A DNA stretch of 54,374 bases from Streptacidiphilus carbonis (GCF_000787775.1 NZ_BBPM01000014.1:48492-102865), one strand, 5' to 3'. Positions 1-8,476 are shown, counted from the first letter of the stretch. Notes: generated from the letters alone by a model not told the origin. Numbers and translations are program-made.

Positions 1-951
1 GTGAGTGGGGGCGGGAGTCCCGGGGAGCCTTAGCTGCTCCCCCGGCTGGATCACATCCGGGTCGGCACCGATGACCTGCCGGTTCGCGGCGTAGACGGAT
101 TCCCAGCCGCCGCTGACACGGTGCTCGTCGGCGATTCCGCTGAGCGTGTCGCCCTGATGCACCGTCACCGTGTCCGTCGCCGAGGATGCGGGCTTCGTCG
201 CCGAATCCGCCGGCATCGCCAACCGCCAGCCGGGCGAGAGGGGTGCGTCCGCCCGGAAGACGGTGCCGGTCGCGTCCATCACCCGGCCCTGGTTGAGCCG
301 GGCTATCTCCTGCCAACGTCCGCCGCTGCCGAGCCGGGACTCGGCGATCGACCACAGCGTCTCGGCCGGGCGGACGGCTTGGACGGTGTGGACGGTAGCG
401 GCGGCAGCCGCCGCCCCGCCGTTCCCGATCGGCGCGTTCCCGACGGGCACAGAACCCGGCGCCGCCCCCGCCGTCGCGACCGCCGGCGCCGGAAGCGACG
501 CCGCCAGCGCTCCCCCGGCCGGGAGCAGCGCGAACAAGGCGCCGAGCAGCGCTGCGGCGGACCGCTGCGACCAGCCCAGTGCCGGGAGCCGGCGCGGGAC
601 GCGTCCGCTGATCCTGGCGGCAAGCTCGACCAGTACACCGAGGGCGAACGCCGCCCAGGCCAGCCAGCCGATCGCGGCCAGCACCCAGACCAGCAACTGC
701 CCCTGGTCCGGGGCGCTCAGCAACGCTCCGGGGCCCGCGCCGCCGAACGGCCCGCCGCCGCGGGACAGCGCCAGCGTCCCGTAGAGCAGCACCAGCGGCA
801 GGCCGACCAGCAGGGCCGGCAGCAGCACCAGTCCGGCGCAGCCGCGTACCAGCGTGGACCGCCATCCGGGCAGCGCGCCGTGCCGCCGCCGCGGGGTCCG
901 CCTGGCGGCGGAGGCGGAGGCGGGAGCGGCGTCGCGCGACTGCGGGCCCAT
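1..951 (-). CDS. LysM-domain membrane protein, C-terminal part outside window
   Basis: The reading frame is open from an ATG at 951 to the left edge, giving 317 codons with no stop, so the 3' end is missing. Residues about 30-60 and 85-120 form hydrophobic membrane segments, and a third hydrophobic stretch lies near residue 150. Two LysM modules follow. The first has the signature ETLWSIAESRLG and the second has GDTLSGIADEH followed by a GGWESVYAANR motif and DPDVIQPGEQL. LysM modules bind peptidoglycan or chitin-like glycans, so a role at the cell wall is likely. Similar streptomycete proteins continue into a large C-terminal region, sometimes with a BTAD-type regulatory domain, but that part cannot be seen here. 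A purine-rich GGGGGAGG stretch ahead of the ATG supports the start. Confidence 0.8.
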   Translation of the reverse strand, partial: MGPQSRDAAPASASAARRTPRRRHGALPGWRSTLVRGCAGLVLLPALLVGLPLVLLYGTLALSRGGGPFGGAGPGALLSAPDQGQLLVWVLAAIGWLAWAAFALGVLVELAARISGRVPRRLPALGWSQRSAAALLGALFALLPAGGALAASLPAPAVATAGAAPGSVPVGNAPIGNGGAAAAAATVHTVQAVRPAETLWSIAESRLGSGGRWQEIARLNQGRVMDATGTVFRADAPLSPGWRLAMPADSATKPASSATDTVTVHQGDTLSGIADEHRVSGGWESVYAANRQVIGADPDVIQPGEQLRLPGTPAPTH

Positions 952-996
952 GGCCCTCCCCCTCGGGCGCGCCGACGCGGCACGCCTGACACCTAG

Positions 997-1013
997 AGTG
1001 ACGCCTCGTCACT
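997..1013. promoter_or_regulatory. Inverted repeat upstream of the LysM gene
   Basis: AGTGACG and CGTCACT form perfect 7-bp arms around 3 bp, about 45 bp ahead of the LysM start at 951 and downstream of the MFS gene end. It could be an operator for the LysM gene. No cognate regulator is evident, so the role is a guess. Confidence 0.3.
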
Positions 1014-1121
1014 GTGATCGGTAGGGGACATGACGGTCCAATGGCTGAACAGCAGCCTCCGAGTGATGGAAGGGACCCGCCGGCCGGCTGCGAACAGCGG
1101 CGCCGTCCCCGCGCCGGCGCA

Positions 1122-2321
1122 TCAGTCGCTCACCGATGCGTCGGGCTCGCGCAGGAAGAGGCCGAGGACCAGCGCCAGCGCCGGTACCGCGCAGATGACC
1201 GCGAGCACAGCCTGCGGGCCGTGCGCGTCGGCGAGGACGCCGAAGGCCGGGGAGATCAGGCCACCGATGCTGACGGCCAGTCCGAGGGTGACCCCGGCGG
1301 CGGTGCCCGGGCGCGAGGGCAGGTAGTCCTGCCCCAGCTTGACCAGTACCGCGAAGGGGATGTTGAGGGCGGCCCCGGACAGCAGCGCGAACAGCAGCGG
1401 CAGCACTCCGCCCGGGGTCAGCCGCAGCCCGACCAGCAGCGGGACGGCCAGTACGCCGCCCAGTTGCACGGTGCGGACCATGCCGACCCGGTCGGCGATC
1501 CGGCCGCCGAGCAGGGTGCCCAGCACCCCGCCGCCCAGGAAGCAGGCCAGTGCCGTTCCCGCCAGCGCGCGGCCGGTGTGCAGCTCACGCAGCCAGTACA
1601 GCTCGATGAAGGTGTTGACGCCGAAGAAGGCGACCGAGCGGACCACCTCGATCGCGGTCAGCACCAGGAACGGTCTCCACTGGTCGCGGCCGGTCCTGGC
1701 CGGGGCTCCCGCGGTGAGTTCGCTGTGCCGGCGGCGGTTGCGCAGCAGGGCGAAGGCCATCAGCACGGCCGGCGGGATGAACAGCGCGGTGGCTCCCACG
1801 CCCCAGGCCACCAGGGCCGGGGTGGCCAGCACCGGGGCCAGGAAGAAGCCCACGCTGCCGCCGGCGGCGAAGACGCCCATCGCCCCGGCGCTGTCGCCGG
1901 CCGCCTCCCGGGCCGAACGTCCCGCCGCCGGGTGGAACATGGCCACGCCTAGCCCGGAGAGCAGGATCAGCGTCCATACCGCCGGATACATCGGCGCCAG
2001 CCCCGACAGTCCGAGCCCGACGCCCGCCAGCCCGACCCCGGCTGCCGCCAGCCAGCTGGGCCGCAGCCGGTCCACCAGTACCCCGACGAACGGCTGCGGC
2101 ACCGAACTGCCCAGCGTGGCCGCCATGGTGAGCCCGGCTGCGGCGACATAGCCGTAGTGCCGGTCCAGTACGAAGTAGGGCACGCTCGCGGGCACCAGGC
2201 CCTGGTAGAGGTCGTCGACGGCGTGGGCTGCGCCCCAGAGGCGCATCCGCCGCCAACCGGTCGGCGCAGGCCCGGTCGCGGCGGGTGTGACGGGGCGGGT
2301 CGGAGCGGGAGAACTCTGCAT
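1122..2321 (-). CDS. MFS transporter, fosmidomycin-resistance (FSR) like
   Basis: This is a 399-residue major facilitator protein with about 12 membrane segments. The segment around GVAMFHPAAGRSAREAAGD resembles the FHPE/FHPAA loop of fosmidomycin-resistance type exporters, which expel small molecules with proton exchange. The start was set at the ATG at 2321 (MQSSPAPTRP), because an upstream in-frame start would run into the divergent regulator gene. It is divergently paired with an AraC-family gene whose start is about 55 bp away, an arrangement typical of a transporter controlled by its neighbour. The substrate cannot be deduced. Confidence 0.85.
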   Translation of the reverse strand: MQSSPAPTRPVTPAATGPAPTGWRRMRLWGAAHAVDDLYQGLVPASVPYFVLDRHYGYVAAAGLTMAATLGSSVPQPFVGVLVDRLRPSWLAAAGVGLAGVGLGLSGLAPMYPAVWTLILLSGLGVAMFHPAAGRSAREAAGDSAGAMGVFAAGGSVGFFLAPVLATPALVAWGVGATALFIPPAVLMAFALLRNRRRHSELTAGAPARTGRDQWRPFLVLTAIEVVRSVAFFGVNTFIELYWLRELHTGRALAGTALACFLGGGVLGTLLGGRIADRVGMVRTVQLGGVLAVPLLVGLRLTPGGVLPLLFALLSGAALNIPFAVLVKLGQDYLPSRPGTAAGVTLGLAVSIGGLISPAFGVLADAHGPQAVLAVICAVPALALVLGLFLREPDASVSD

Positions 2322-2376
2322 GCACCCCAGGATTTCGTTCGCACCCCGGTGCGGGCTATCGGTATTCTGCCGACCT
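2322..2376. promoter_or_regulatory. Divergent promoter region between MFS and AraC genes
   Basis: This 55-bp spacer carries a TATTCT -10-like hexamer at 2363-2368, eight bases before the GTG at 2377, which fits a leaderless AraC transcript. Two small inverted repeats, GCACC-cc-GGTGC at 2341-2352 and CCGAC-ctgt-GTCGG at about 2370-2383, are candidate regulator sites. Confidence 0.4.
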
Positions 2377-3129
2377 GTGTCGGTAACCCGCCTTGCCCTG
2401 CCCGGCCCGACCCTGACGTCGCTCACCCGCCGCGAACGGGTCGAGTGGCACGACCACGACGTCCACCAGCTGATCTACCCGCGGTCCGGGGTGCTCCAGG
2501 TATCGACCGGGCTCGGCGCCTGGGTGGTGCCGCCGCACCGCGCGGTCTGGGTGCCGGCCGGGGTGCCGCACGCCCACCAGGCGCTCGGGCCCACCCGGAT
2601 GTACAACCTGGTCTTCGACGCCGCGGTCAACCCGCTGCGGGTGGACCAGCCGACCGTGGTCGCGGTCGGCCCCCTGCTGCGCGAGGTGATCACCGCACTG
2701 ATCGAGGACCCCGACGCCGACGGGCAGGCGCGGGCCAATCTGGAGCGGGTGGCGCTTGACCAGCTGCGCCGGGTGCGCGCGCTGCCGCTGCACCTGCCCT
2801 CCCCCGCCGACCCCCGGCTGCGGGACATCACCGAACTGCTCCTGGCCGACCCGTCCGACCAGCGCACCCTGGCCGAGTTCGGCGCGGCGGTGGGCGCCGG
2901 CGAGCGCACCCTCAGCCGGCTGTTCCGCGAGCACACCGCGATGACCTTCCCTCAGTGGCGCACCCAGCTGCGACTGCACCACTCCCTCGGACTGCTGGCC
3001 ACCGGAGCCTCGGTCACCTCCACCGCGACCGCCTGCGGCTACAGCGGCACCAGCGCCTTCGTCGAGTCGTTCCGGCACGCCTTCGGCACCACGCCCGGGC
3101 GCTACCGACGCGAGGCCGGCCAGTTCTGA
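2377..3129 (+). CDS. AraC-family transcriptional regulator
   Basis: The protein has an N-terminal cupin-like sensor (EWHDHDVHQLIYPRSG, then a VPPHRAVWVPAGVPHAHQA segment typical of the AraC cupin) and a C-terminal double helix-turn-helix that ends in the family signature GYSGTSAFVESFRHAFGTTP. Length from the GTG at 2377 is 250 residues, normal for the short AraC/NimR-like group. That GTG sits just behind a -10-like hexamer and has no Shine-Dalgarno, so it was preferred over an upstream ATG that would overlap the divergent gene. It most likely controls the adjacent MFS exporter in response to a small ligand. Confidence 0.85.
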   Translation: MSVTRLALPGPTLTSLTRRERVEWHDHDVHQLIYPRSGVLQVSTGLGAWVVPPHRAVWVPAGVPHAHQALGPTRMYNLVFDAAVNPLRVDQPTVVAVGPLLREVITALIEDPDADGQARANLERVALDQLRRVRALPLHLPSPADPRLRDITELLLADPSDQRTLAEFGAAVGAGERTLSRLFREHTAMTFPQWRTQLRLHHSLGLLATGASVTSTATACGYSGTSAFVESFRHAFGTTPGRYRREAGQF

Positions 3130-3191
3130 CCCCGAGCGGTCACGTCCCGGACGGATGTCCCGGGGAGCGAGGCGGCCTGTTTTCTGCTAAA

Positions 3192-3209
3192 ATTGGTCTA
3201 TACCACAAT
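3192..3209. promoter_or_regulatory. DasR-type dre operator ahead of nagB
   Basis: The core TGGTCTATACCA differs from the published DasR consensus core TGGTCTAGACCA at one base. It sits about 40 bp before the nagB start in an otherwise AT-rich patch. DasR is the GntR-family regulator of amino-sugar use in streptomycetes, and nagB is a known type of target, so control by DasR is strongly suggested. Confidence 0.85.
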
Positions 3210-3247
3210 GCTCTTTTTGACCCTGCCCCGACTGTGATGGGACCAGC

Positions 3248-4030
3248 ATGGAAATTGTGATCGTTCCGGACGCCGCCGCCGGCGGCGAGCTCATCGCGAC
3301 GGCGATCGCCGACCTGCTGACCCGCAAGCCCGACGCCCTGCTCGGGGTGGCCACCGGCTCCACCCCGCTGCCGATCTACGAGGCGCTGGCGGCCAAGGTC
3401 CGCGGCACCGACCTGGACGTCAGCCGGGCCCGGATCTGCCAGCTGGACGAGTACGTCGGCCTGCCCAAGGGCCACCCCGAGTCCTACCGCTCGGTGGTGC
3501 TGCGCGAGGTCGTCGAGCCGCTGGGGCTGACCGAGTCCTCCTTCATGGGCCCGGACGGCAGCGCCGACGACATCGCCGCCGCCTGCTTCGCCTACGACCG
3601 CGCCCTGGCCGCGGCCGGCGGTGTGGACCTGCAGCTGCTGGGAATCGGCACCGACGGCCACATCGGCTTCAACGAGCCCTGCTCCTCGCTGGCCTCGCGG
3701 ACCCGGATCAAGACGCTGACCGAGCGGACCAGGGTGGACAACGCCCGCTTCTTCGACAACCTGGACGAGGTCCCGCACCACGTCATCACCCAGGGCATCG
3801 GCACCATCCTGGAGGCCCGCCACCTGGTGCTGCTGGCCACCGGCGAGGGCAAGGCCGACGCGGTGGCACTCACCGTGGAGGGCCCGGTCTCCGCCGTGGT
3901 CCCCGCCTCGGCGCTGCAGCTGCACCCGCACGCGACCGTGGTCGTCGACGAGGCCGCCGCCTCCCGCCTCAAGCTCGCCGACTACTTCCGCGCGACCTGG
4001 GCCGCCAAGCCCAGCTGGCAGTCCATCTGA
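3248..4030 (+). CDS. nagB: Glucosamine-6-phosphate deaminase
   Basis: This 260-residue enzyme converts glucosamine-6-phosphate to fructose-6-phosphate and ammonia, the step that brings N-acetylglucosamine from chitin or peptidoglycan into glycolysis. Family motifs are all present: LLGVATGSTPLPIYEAL for phosphate binding, QLDEYVGL with the catalytic Asp, and GIGTDGHIGFNEP with the catalytic Asp/His, followed by SRTRIKTL. The length matches NagB (about 260). A dre-type site upstream indicates DasR control. It is a single gene, followed by a strong hairpin shared with the convergent glycosyltransferase gene. Confidence 0.96.
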   Translation: MEIVIVPDAAAGGELIATAIADLLTRKPDALLGVATGSTPLPIYEALAAKVRGTDLDVSRARICQLDEYVGLPKGHPESYRSVVLREVVEPLGLTESSFMGPDGSADDIAAACFAYDRALAAAGGVDLQLLGIGTDGHIGFNEPCSSLASRTRIKTLTERTRVDNARFFDNLDEVPHHVITQGIGTILEARHLVLLATGEGKADAVALTVEGPVSAVVPASALQLHPHATVVVDEAAASRLKLADYFRATWAAKPSWQSI

Positions 4031-4080
4031 CGGACCGTCGCCCGAAGCACCGCAGCGGACCCCTCGAATACGCACCGACG

Positions 4081-4115
4081 GCCGCCCCGCCCCCGACACC
4101 CCGGGACGGGGCGGC
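4081..4115. terminator. Hairpin between convergent nagB and GT39 genes
   Basis: GCCGCCCCG at 4081-4089 pairs with CGGGGCGGC at 4107-4115 around a 17-base loop. It lies between the two convergent stop codons, so it can end transcription from both sides. No U-tract follows, as is common in high-GC actinomycetes. Confidence 0.6.
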
Positions 4116-4134
4116 TCCTCGTGCTGACGGATCC

Positions 4135-6258
4135 TCAGCCGGCGGTGCGGGGGCAGTGGTACAGCGTGCTGCCGGCCACGCCTCCGCCATAGGCGGCGGG
4201 CGGGACGGCGGAGCAGTCGGCGGTGACCCAGCGGGTCGCCCGGGCGGCGACGGTGCCGGCCGTGGCCGAGTCGCCGCCGCCCTTGCCTCCGCCCCCGCCT
4301 GTGCCGCCGCCTCCGCCGAAGCCCGTCGGCCGGTCGCCGAGCAGGACATAGCCCAGCTCACCCGTGCCGACCTGCCGCTTCAGCGAGGCCAGCGACGGCG
4401 ACGGCGCCTGGTTGGTGAAACCGCCGATGGGCAGCACCGGGGCGTCGGCGGCCAGGATGTACGGGGAGGCCAGCGCCCAGCTGTTGGCGGCGAAGAGATA
4501 GCGGGCGCCGTCCCGATGGGCCTCGGCGTAGCCGAGCAGCGCCTGCTGACCGGCCGTCAGCGTGCCCGAGCCGCGCATCACCGCGGCGAAGGCCGCCATC
4601 GCCGGATCCGAGCCGGTTTCGCCCTGCTCGGCCCGGTCTGGCTGGAAGCCCCACATCCGCCGGGCCGGTGGCCCGACCGCGCCCATCCCCGAGTGCCCGT
4701 AGGCCGGGTCGAGCACGGACGCGCTCCAGGCGGCCGGCGCGGCCAGCATCGCCACCAGCCCGACCCCGAACCCCGCCGCGACCAGCGGGCCGAAGCGGCG
4801 CACGCGGCCCGGCGCCGGCAGGACCAGCGGCAGGGCCAGCAGCAGCACCGAGACCAGGCCGACCAGCAGCGTGGCGGGGACGAGCAGGGGCAGGAAGGTC
4901 GGGTAGTCATGCGTCAGCCACGCGCCCCAGCCGGCCGTCGCGGCCACGGTGGCGGGCAGCGCCCAGCCGGCCGCGCCGCCGCGCCGGTGGGCGCGCCACA
5001 GCAGCACCAGCCCGGTGCCGCCCAGTGCGGCGAGCGGGGCGGCCACGACGCCCAGGTAGTAGGTGTGCCCGTCGACGCTTCCGGCACTGAGGACCAGGAA
5101 GAACACCGCGAACCAGGTTCCCCAGAGCAGCAGTCCGGCCCGGAGTGCGTCGGTGCGCGGGGCTCGACGGCGCCGGTGGAACCCGAGGAGCAGGGTGGCG
5201 ACGGCGAGCGGGTAGAACCAGCCGGTCTGCGAGGCCAGCGGCCCGGCCACCAGCTTCGTCCACCCGCCGTCGCCCCTTCCGCCGCGGCTGCCGCCGTGGG
5301 CCCGGCTCTGGGCGCCGTGGACTCCACCGGCTGCATCGGCGCCGTGAGCTGCCGAGGCCCCCTTGGCGCCGGATCCCCCGGGGCCGCGCAGCGTCGGCAC
5401 ACTGCCGGTGTCGTCGGCGTTGATGCCCACCGACGCGAAGCGGCTGAGGAAGTTGTAGCCGACGACCATGCTCACCGCCGAGTTGTCGGTGCTGCCGTCC
5501 ACATAGGGGCGGTCCTGCGCCGGGGTGAGCGTCACCAGCAGCATCCAGGACACCGACACCGCCAGGGTCACCGCACCGGCCAGTCCGAGGTGGACCAGTC
5601 TGCGGCGCAGCGCCGCCGGCGCGGACAGCCCGTACACCAGCGCCAGCGCCGGCAGTACGGCGAAGGCCTCCAGCATCTTGGCCTGGAACGCCAGCCCGAC
5701 CCAGGCCCCGGCCAGCAGCAGCGACCGCAGCCGGGCGTCGCGGGCGGCGCGCTGGGCGGCGTCCGCGGCGAGCAGCAGGAGCAGGGTGAACGCGGGTTCC
5801 TCGACGGCGGTGCGGAACAGTCCGGCGAGCACAGGGGTGAGGGTGAACAGCGCGGCCGCGAGCAGCGCGGCGTTCACCCCGGCCCAGCGGCGGACCGTCC
5901 GGTGCAGCACCAGCACGCTGAGCACGCCCTCGATGACCTGGGGCAGCGTCAGCGCCCAGGCATGGAAGCCGAAGATGCGGGCCGAGAGGGCCTGCGGCCA
6001 CAGAAAGCCCGGGAGCTTGTCCAGGGTGATCGTGTTGCCCGGATCGAAGGACCCGTAGACGAACGCCTTCCAGCTCCCCGCCATGCTGCGCACGGCGTCG
6101 GCGTAGAAGGGGTGGTAGCTGCTCCGGTCGATGTTCCAGGCGTAGAGCAGTGCCGCGACGGCGGTGACGAGTATCAGGGCGGGGCGGGCGTAGCGGGGTT
6201 GCGGTGCAGCCTCGGTGCGGGGGGCGGGGACGGCCTTGCTCGTCGCGATCGTTGCCAT
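4135..6258 (-). CDS. GT39-like membrane glycosyltransferase (ArnT/PMT type)
   Basis: This is a 707-residue polytopic membrane protein. The N-terminal loop with YHPFYADAVRSMAGSW and DKLPGFLWPQALSARIFG carries the acidic residue pattern of the GT39/ArnT/PMT superfamily, which moves sugars from polyprenyl-phosphate donors on the outer face of the membrane. Many hydrophobic helices follow, interrupted by a Gly/Ala/Ser-rich loop at about residues 285-325 and a Gly-run linker near residues 650-670 before the C-terminal soluble part. Similar Streptomyces proteins are annotated only as glycosyltransferase family 39. The acceptor (protein, lipid or wall polymer) is unknown. The gene stands alone between nagB and an S41 peptidase gene. 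Confidence 0.85.
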   Translation of the reverse strand: MATIATSKAVPAPRTEAAPQPRYARPALILVTAVAALLYAWNIDRSSYHPFYADAVRSMAGSWKAFVYGSFDPGNTITLDKLPGFLWPQALSARIFGFHAWALTLPQVIEGVLSVLVLHRTVRRWAGVNAALLAAALFTLTPVLAGLFRTAVEEPAFTLLLLLAADAAQRAARDARLRSLLLAGAWVGLAFQAKMLEAFAVLPALALVYGLSAPAALRRRLVHLGLAGAVTLAVSVSWMLLVTLTPAQDRPYVDGSTDNSAVSMVVGYNFLSRFASVGINADDTGSVPTLRGPGGSGAKGASAAHGADAAGGVHGAQSRAHGGSRGGRGDGGWTKLVAGPLASQTGWFYPLAVATLLLGFHRRRRAPRTDALRAGLLLWGTWFAVFFLVLSAGSVDGHTYYLGVVAAPLAALGGTGLVLLWRAHRRGGAAGWALPATVAATAGWGAWLTHDYPTFLPLLVPATLLVGLVSVLLLALPLVLPAPGRVRRFGPLVAAGFGVGLVAMLAAPAAWSASVLDPAYGHSGMGAVGPPARRMWGFQPDRAEQGETGSDPAMAAFAAVMRGSGTLTAGQQALLGYAEAHRDGARYLFAANSWALASPYILAADAPVLPIGGFTNQAPSPSLASLKRQVGTGELGYVLLGDRPTGFGGGGGTGGGGGKGGGDSATAGTVAARATRWVTADCSAVPPAAYGGGVAGSTLYHCPRTAG

Positions 6259-6391
6259 GGCCCGGAGTCTGCCGGGGCCCGATCCGGGGCCCCGGCGCGC
6301 GACACTGCCAATCCGGACTTACCAGGCAAATATGGTGATTCCTTGACGCGGAAGAGGGGTTCCGTTTGCCCGGCTCACAGACTCGCCGGGT

Positions 6392-7339
6392 TCAGGCGGT
6401 GACCGGTGCCGCCTGTGCGGCTTCCCGGCCCTCCGCGAGCGCGGCCAGCGCCTCGCGGTAGGCCCGCTCCAGCGCCTCGGCCGCCGGGACCTCGATGTCG
6501 GGCTGCACGCCGACGCCCTCCCAGTCGGTCCCGGACACGGGGTTGATGGAGCGTCCGGTCGGGATGGTCGCCTCCAGGTGCGGGTGGACCGTGTAGCCCT
6601 CGCGCGGGTGCGCGCCGCCCCGGCTGCGCTCGCCGACCACGACGGCCCGGCCGAGCTGCTGCAGGTCGTAGGCCAGCTCCTCGGCGCCGGAGAAGCTGGT
6701 GCCGCTGGTCAGGATGTAGAGCGGCTTGCGGCCGCCGAAGCGGGCGCCGGGGACGTAGGGCAGCGACCAGGACTGGACGTAGGTGTCGCCGTCGCGCAGG
6801 TAGTTGGTGTTCAGGTGGGTGGACTCGTCCAGCAGGTAGCCGCAGACGAAGGCGACGCTCTCCGGGCTGCCGCCGCGGTTCCGGCGCAGGTCGATGATCA
6901 GCGCCTCGGCGGAGGCGACCAGGTTGAGCGCGGCGCGCAGGGTCTCGCCGGTGGCGCCGTCCTTCAGCTGCATCGGGAAGATGATCGGCGCCAGCTCCAG
7001 CAGCGCCACCCCGCCGTCCAGCCGCTGGATCAGCGGCACCCCGTTCATGGAGCCGTCGGCCTCCCGGGTCAGCTCGGCCAGCACCGCGCCGCCGGGCTCC
7101 GCGGGGATCTCGTCCGCGTGGAACTGCAGCCGCAGATGGCGGTCGCCGTTGACGGACTGCAGGTCCTCGGTGACCAGGGCGCCCAGCTCCTGCGCGGTCC
7201 CGGCGGCGGCATAGCGGCCGGCCGCCAGGCGCTCCGCGAGCAGCGCGGACAGCTGCTCGGCGATCTCGGGGAACACATAGTGCTCGGCTATCAGCTTGGC
7301 GGTGTCGGTGATGATTCGATCGGTGTCGAGCGCGGACAT
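6392..7339 (-). CDS. S41-family peptidase (tail-specific protease/IRBP-like)
   Basis: Starting from the ATG at 7339 (MSALDTDRII) the protein has 315 residues. An N-terminal helical region (TAKLIAEHYVFPEIAEQL) resembles the IRBP N-terminal domain. The C-terminal TSPc-type core shows LIIDLRRNRGGSPESVAFV and ILTSGTSFSGAEELAYDL, where the Ser after TSGT is the likely nucleophile, and then VVGERSRGGAHP. No signal peptide is apparent, so it is probably cytoplasmic. It is divergent from an ArsR-type regulator, a pairing that suggests direct regulation. An upstream extension to 7690 would run through the regulator gene and was rejected. The physiological substrate is unknown. Confidence 0.88.
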   Translation of the reverse strand: MSALDTDRIITDTAKLIAEHYVFPEIAEQLSALLAERLAAGRYAAAGTAQELGALVTEDLQSVNGDRHLRLQFHADEIPAEPGGAVLAELTREADGSMNGVPLIQRLDGGVALLELAPIIFPMQLKDGATGETLRAALNLVASAEALIIDLRRNRGGSPESVAFVCGYLLDESTHLNTNYLRDGDTYVQSWSLPYVPGARFGGRKPLYILTSGTSFSGAEELAYDLQQLGRAVVVGERSRGGAHPREGYTVHPHLEATIPTGRSINPVSGTDWEGVGVQPDIEVPAAEALERAYREALAALAEGREAAQAAPVTA

Positions 7340-7389
7340 GGAGACCCCCGTGTGTGTTCCGGCTGTGAGTCGGTGGTGCTGACAGCAGG

Positions 7390-7420
7390 AGTAGAGCACG
7401 GCCCTTGAAAAAGCGTCAAG
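7390..7420 (-). promoter_or_regulatory. S41 peptidase promoter with overlapping palindrome
   Basis: On the minus strand TTGACG (7414-7419), an 18-bp spacer and TCTACT (7390-7395) form a vegetative-type promoter. The inverted repeat CTTGA-N7-TCAAG (7404-7420) overlaps its -35 box and lies just upstream of the divergent ArsR-family gene. It is a good candidate operator for that regulator. Confidence 0.55.
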
Positions 7421-7439
7421 AGCCGTAGACACTTGACCC

Positions 7440-7997
7440 ATGGAGCCCTTGCCGACCCGCGACCTGCCACCCCCCGAGGAACTGCTGGAGGTCGACAGCG
7501 CGGTCCAGTTCAAAGCCCTCTCGCACCCACTGCGGCAACGGCTGCTCTTCGCCCTGGCCCGCCGCGCCACCATGAGCCAGCTCGCCACCGCGCTCGGCGC
7601 CCAGAAGGGCAACGTCGCCCACCACCTGCGGGTGCTGCGCGACGCCGGGATGGTGCGGGTGGTGGAGACCCGCCAGGTGCGGGGCGGCACCGAGCAGTAC
7701 TACCAGCGCACCGCCCGCCGGATGACCTTCGCCGGCCACCAGGCCGCCGCCACCGCCGCGATGTTCGACGCGGTCGCCGAGGAACTCGACCGGACCACGA
7801 CCAGCGACCCGCTGCTGATCCTCCGCCACGTCCGCCTGACGACGGCCCAGGCCAAGGCCCTGAGCGCGGAGCTGGAGCGGCTGGTGGAGAACACCGAGGA
7901 GGCGGGACCGGACGACCCGGTGCACGGCGTCCTGGTCGCGCTCTACGAACAGGGGCTGCCGGGAACGGCCGGGGCCCCGGCCACCGCAAAGGAGTGA
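7440..7997 (+). CDS. ArsR-like helix-turn-helix transcriptional regulator
   Basis: The 185-residue protein has a winged helix-turn-helix at about residues 20-95: FKALSHPLRQRLLFAL, ATMSQLATALGAQKGNVAHHLRVLRDAGMV in two adjoining helices, and a wing ending EQYYQRTARRM. This is the ArsR fold used by the YdfP/DUF-type regulators rather than metal sensors, because no Cys metal cluster is seen. The C-terminal helical half is probably for dimerisation or ligand binding. There is no Shine-Dalgarno before the ATG but a TAGACA hexamer lies nine bases upstream, so a leaderless mRNA is likely. It probably represses the divergent S41 peptidase gene and is followed closely by a phosphatase-like gene. Confidence 0.85.
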   Translation: MEPLPTRDLPPPEELLEVDSAVQFKALSHPLRQRLLFALARRATMSQLATALGAQKGNVAHHLRVLRDAGMVRVVETRQVRGGTEQYYQRTARRMTFAGHQAAATAAMFDAVAEELDRTTTSDPLLILRHVRLTTAQAKALSAELERLVENTEEAGPDDPVHGVLVALYEQGLPGTAGAPATAKE

Positions 7998-8002
7998 TGC
8001 GC

Positions 8003-8476
8003 ATGGAGGAGACAGAAGCCGAGGCCCTGAACGAGCCCATGCCCGCCGCCTGGGACCCCGACGGCATAGGGGTGCTGCAGCTTCCCTCGGGACGGCTCGT
8101 TCGCGGGCGGGGGTTGCGGCGCCCGCTCCCGGCCGGGCCGCTGCCCGAGTTCGCGCTCTACCTGCTGGGCCGTCAGCCGCCCCGGGTCGACTGGGAGGCG
8201 CGGTGGCTCCGCTGGCCCGACTTCCGGCTGCCCGCCGACCGGGCGGCGACCGCCGAGGCCCTGCGCGAGGCCTGGTCCCGTGCCGCGACCCAGCGCGTCG
8301 AACTCGCCTGCGGCGGCGGCCGCGGCCGCACCGGCACCGCACTCGCCTGCCTCGCCGTCCTCGACGGCGTCCCGGCCCACGAAGCCGTCGCCTACGTCCG
8401 CACCCACTACGCGGCCAACGCAGTGGAAACCCCCTGGCAGCGCACCTTCGTCCGCCGCTTCGACGGGCAGCCCTGA
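8003..8476 (+). CDS. Protein-tyrosine-phosphatase-like protein
   Basis: The 157-residue protein contains ELACGGGRGRTGTALAC, which fits the Cys-x5-Arg phosphate-binding loop of protein tyrosine and dual-specificity phosphatases. The usual His before the Cys is replaced by Ala. An upstream Asp in RWPDFRLP could be the general acid. The start at 8003 was preferred over the ATG at 7997 because AAGGAG at 7989-7994 has good spacing only to 8003. It directly follows the ArsR-type gene, so the two are co-transcribed. The substrate is unknown. Confidence 0.75.
   Translation: MEETEAEALNEPMPAAWDPDGIGVLQLPSGRLVRGRGLRRPLPAGPLPEFALYLLGRQPPRVDWEARWLRWPDFRLPADRAATAEALREAWSRAATQRVELACGGGRGRTGTALACLAVLDGVPAHEAVAYVRTHYAANAVETPWQRTFVRRFDGQP

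Noticed and set aside
4156-6402. Long plus-strand open frame opposite the GT39 gene
   Set aside because: Arg/Gly/Gln-rich shadow without motifs. The minus-strand protein has membrane helices and family motifs.
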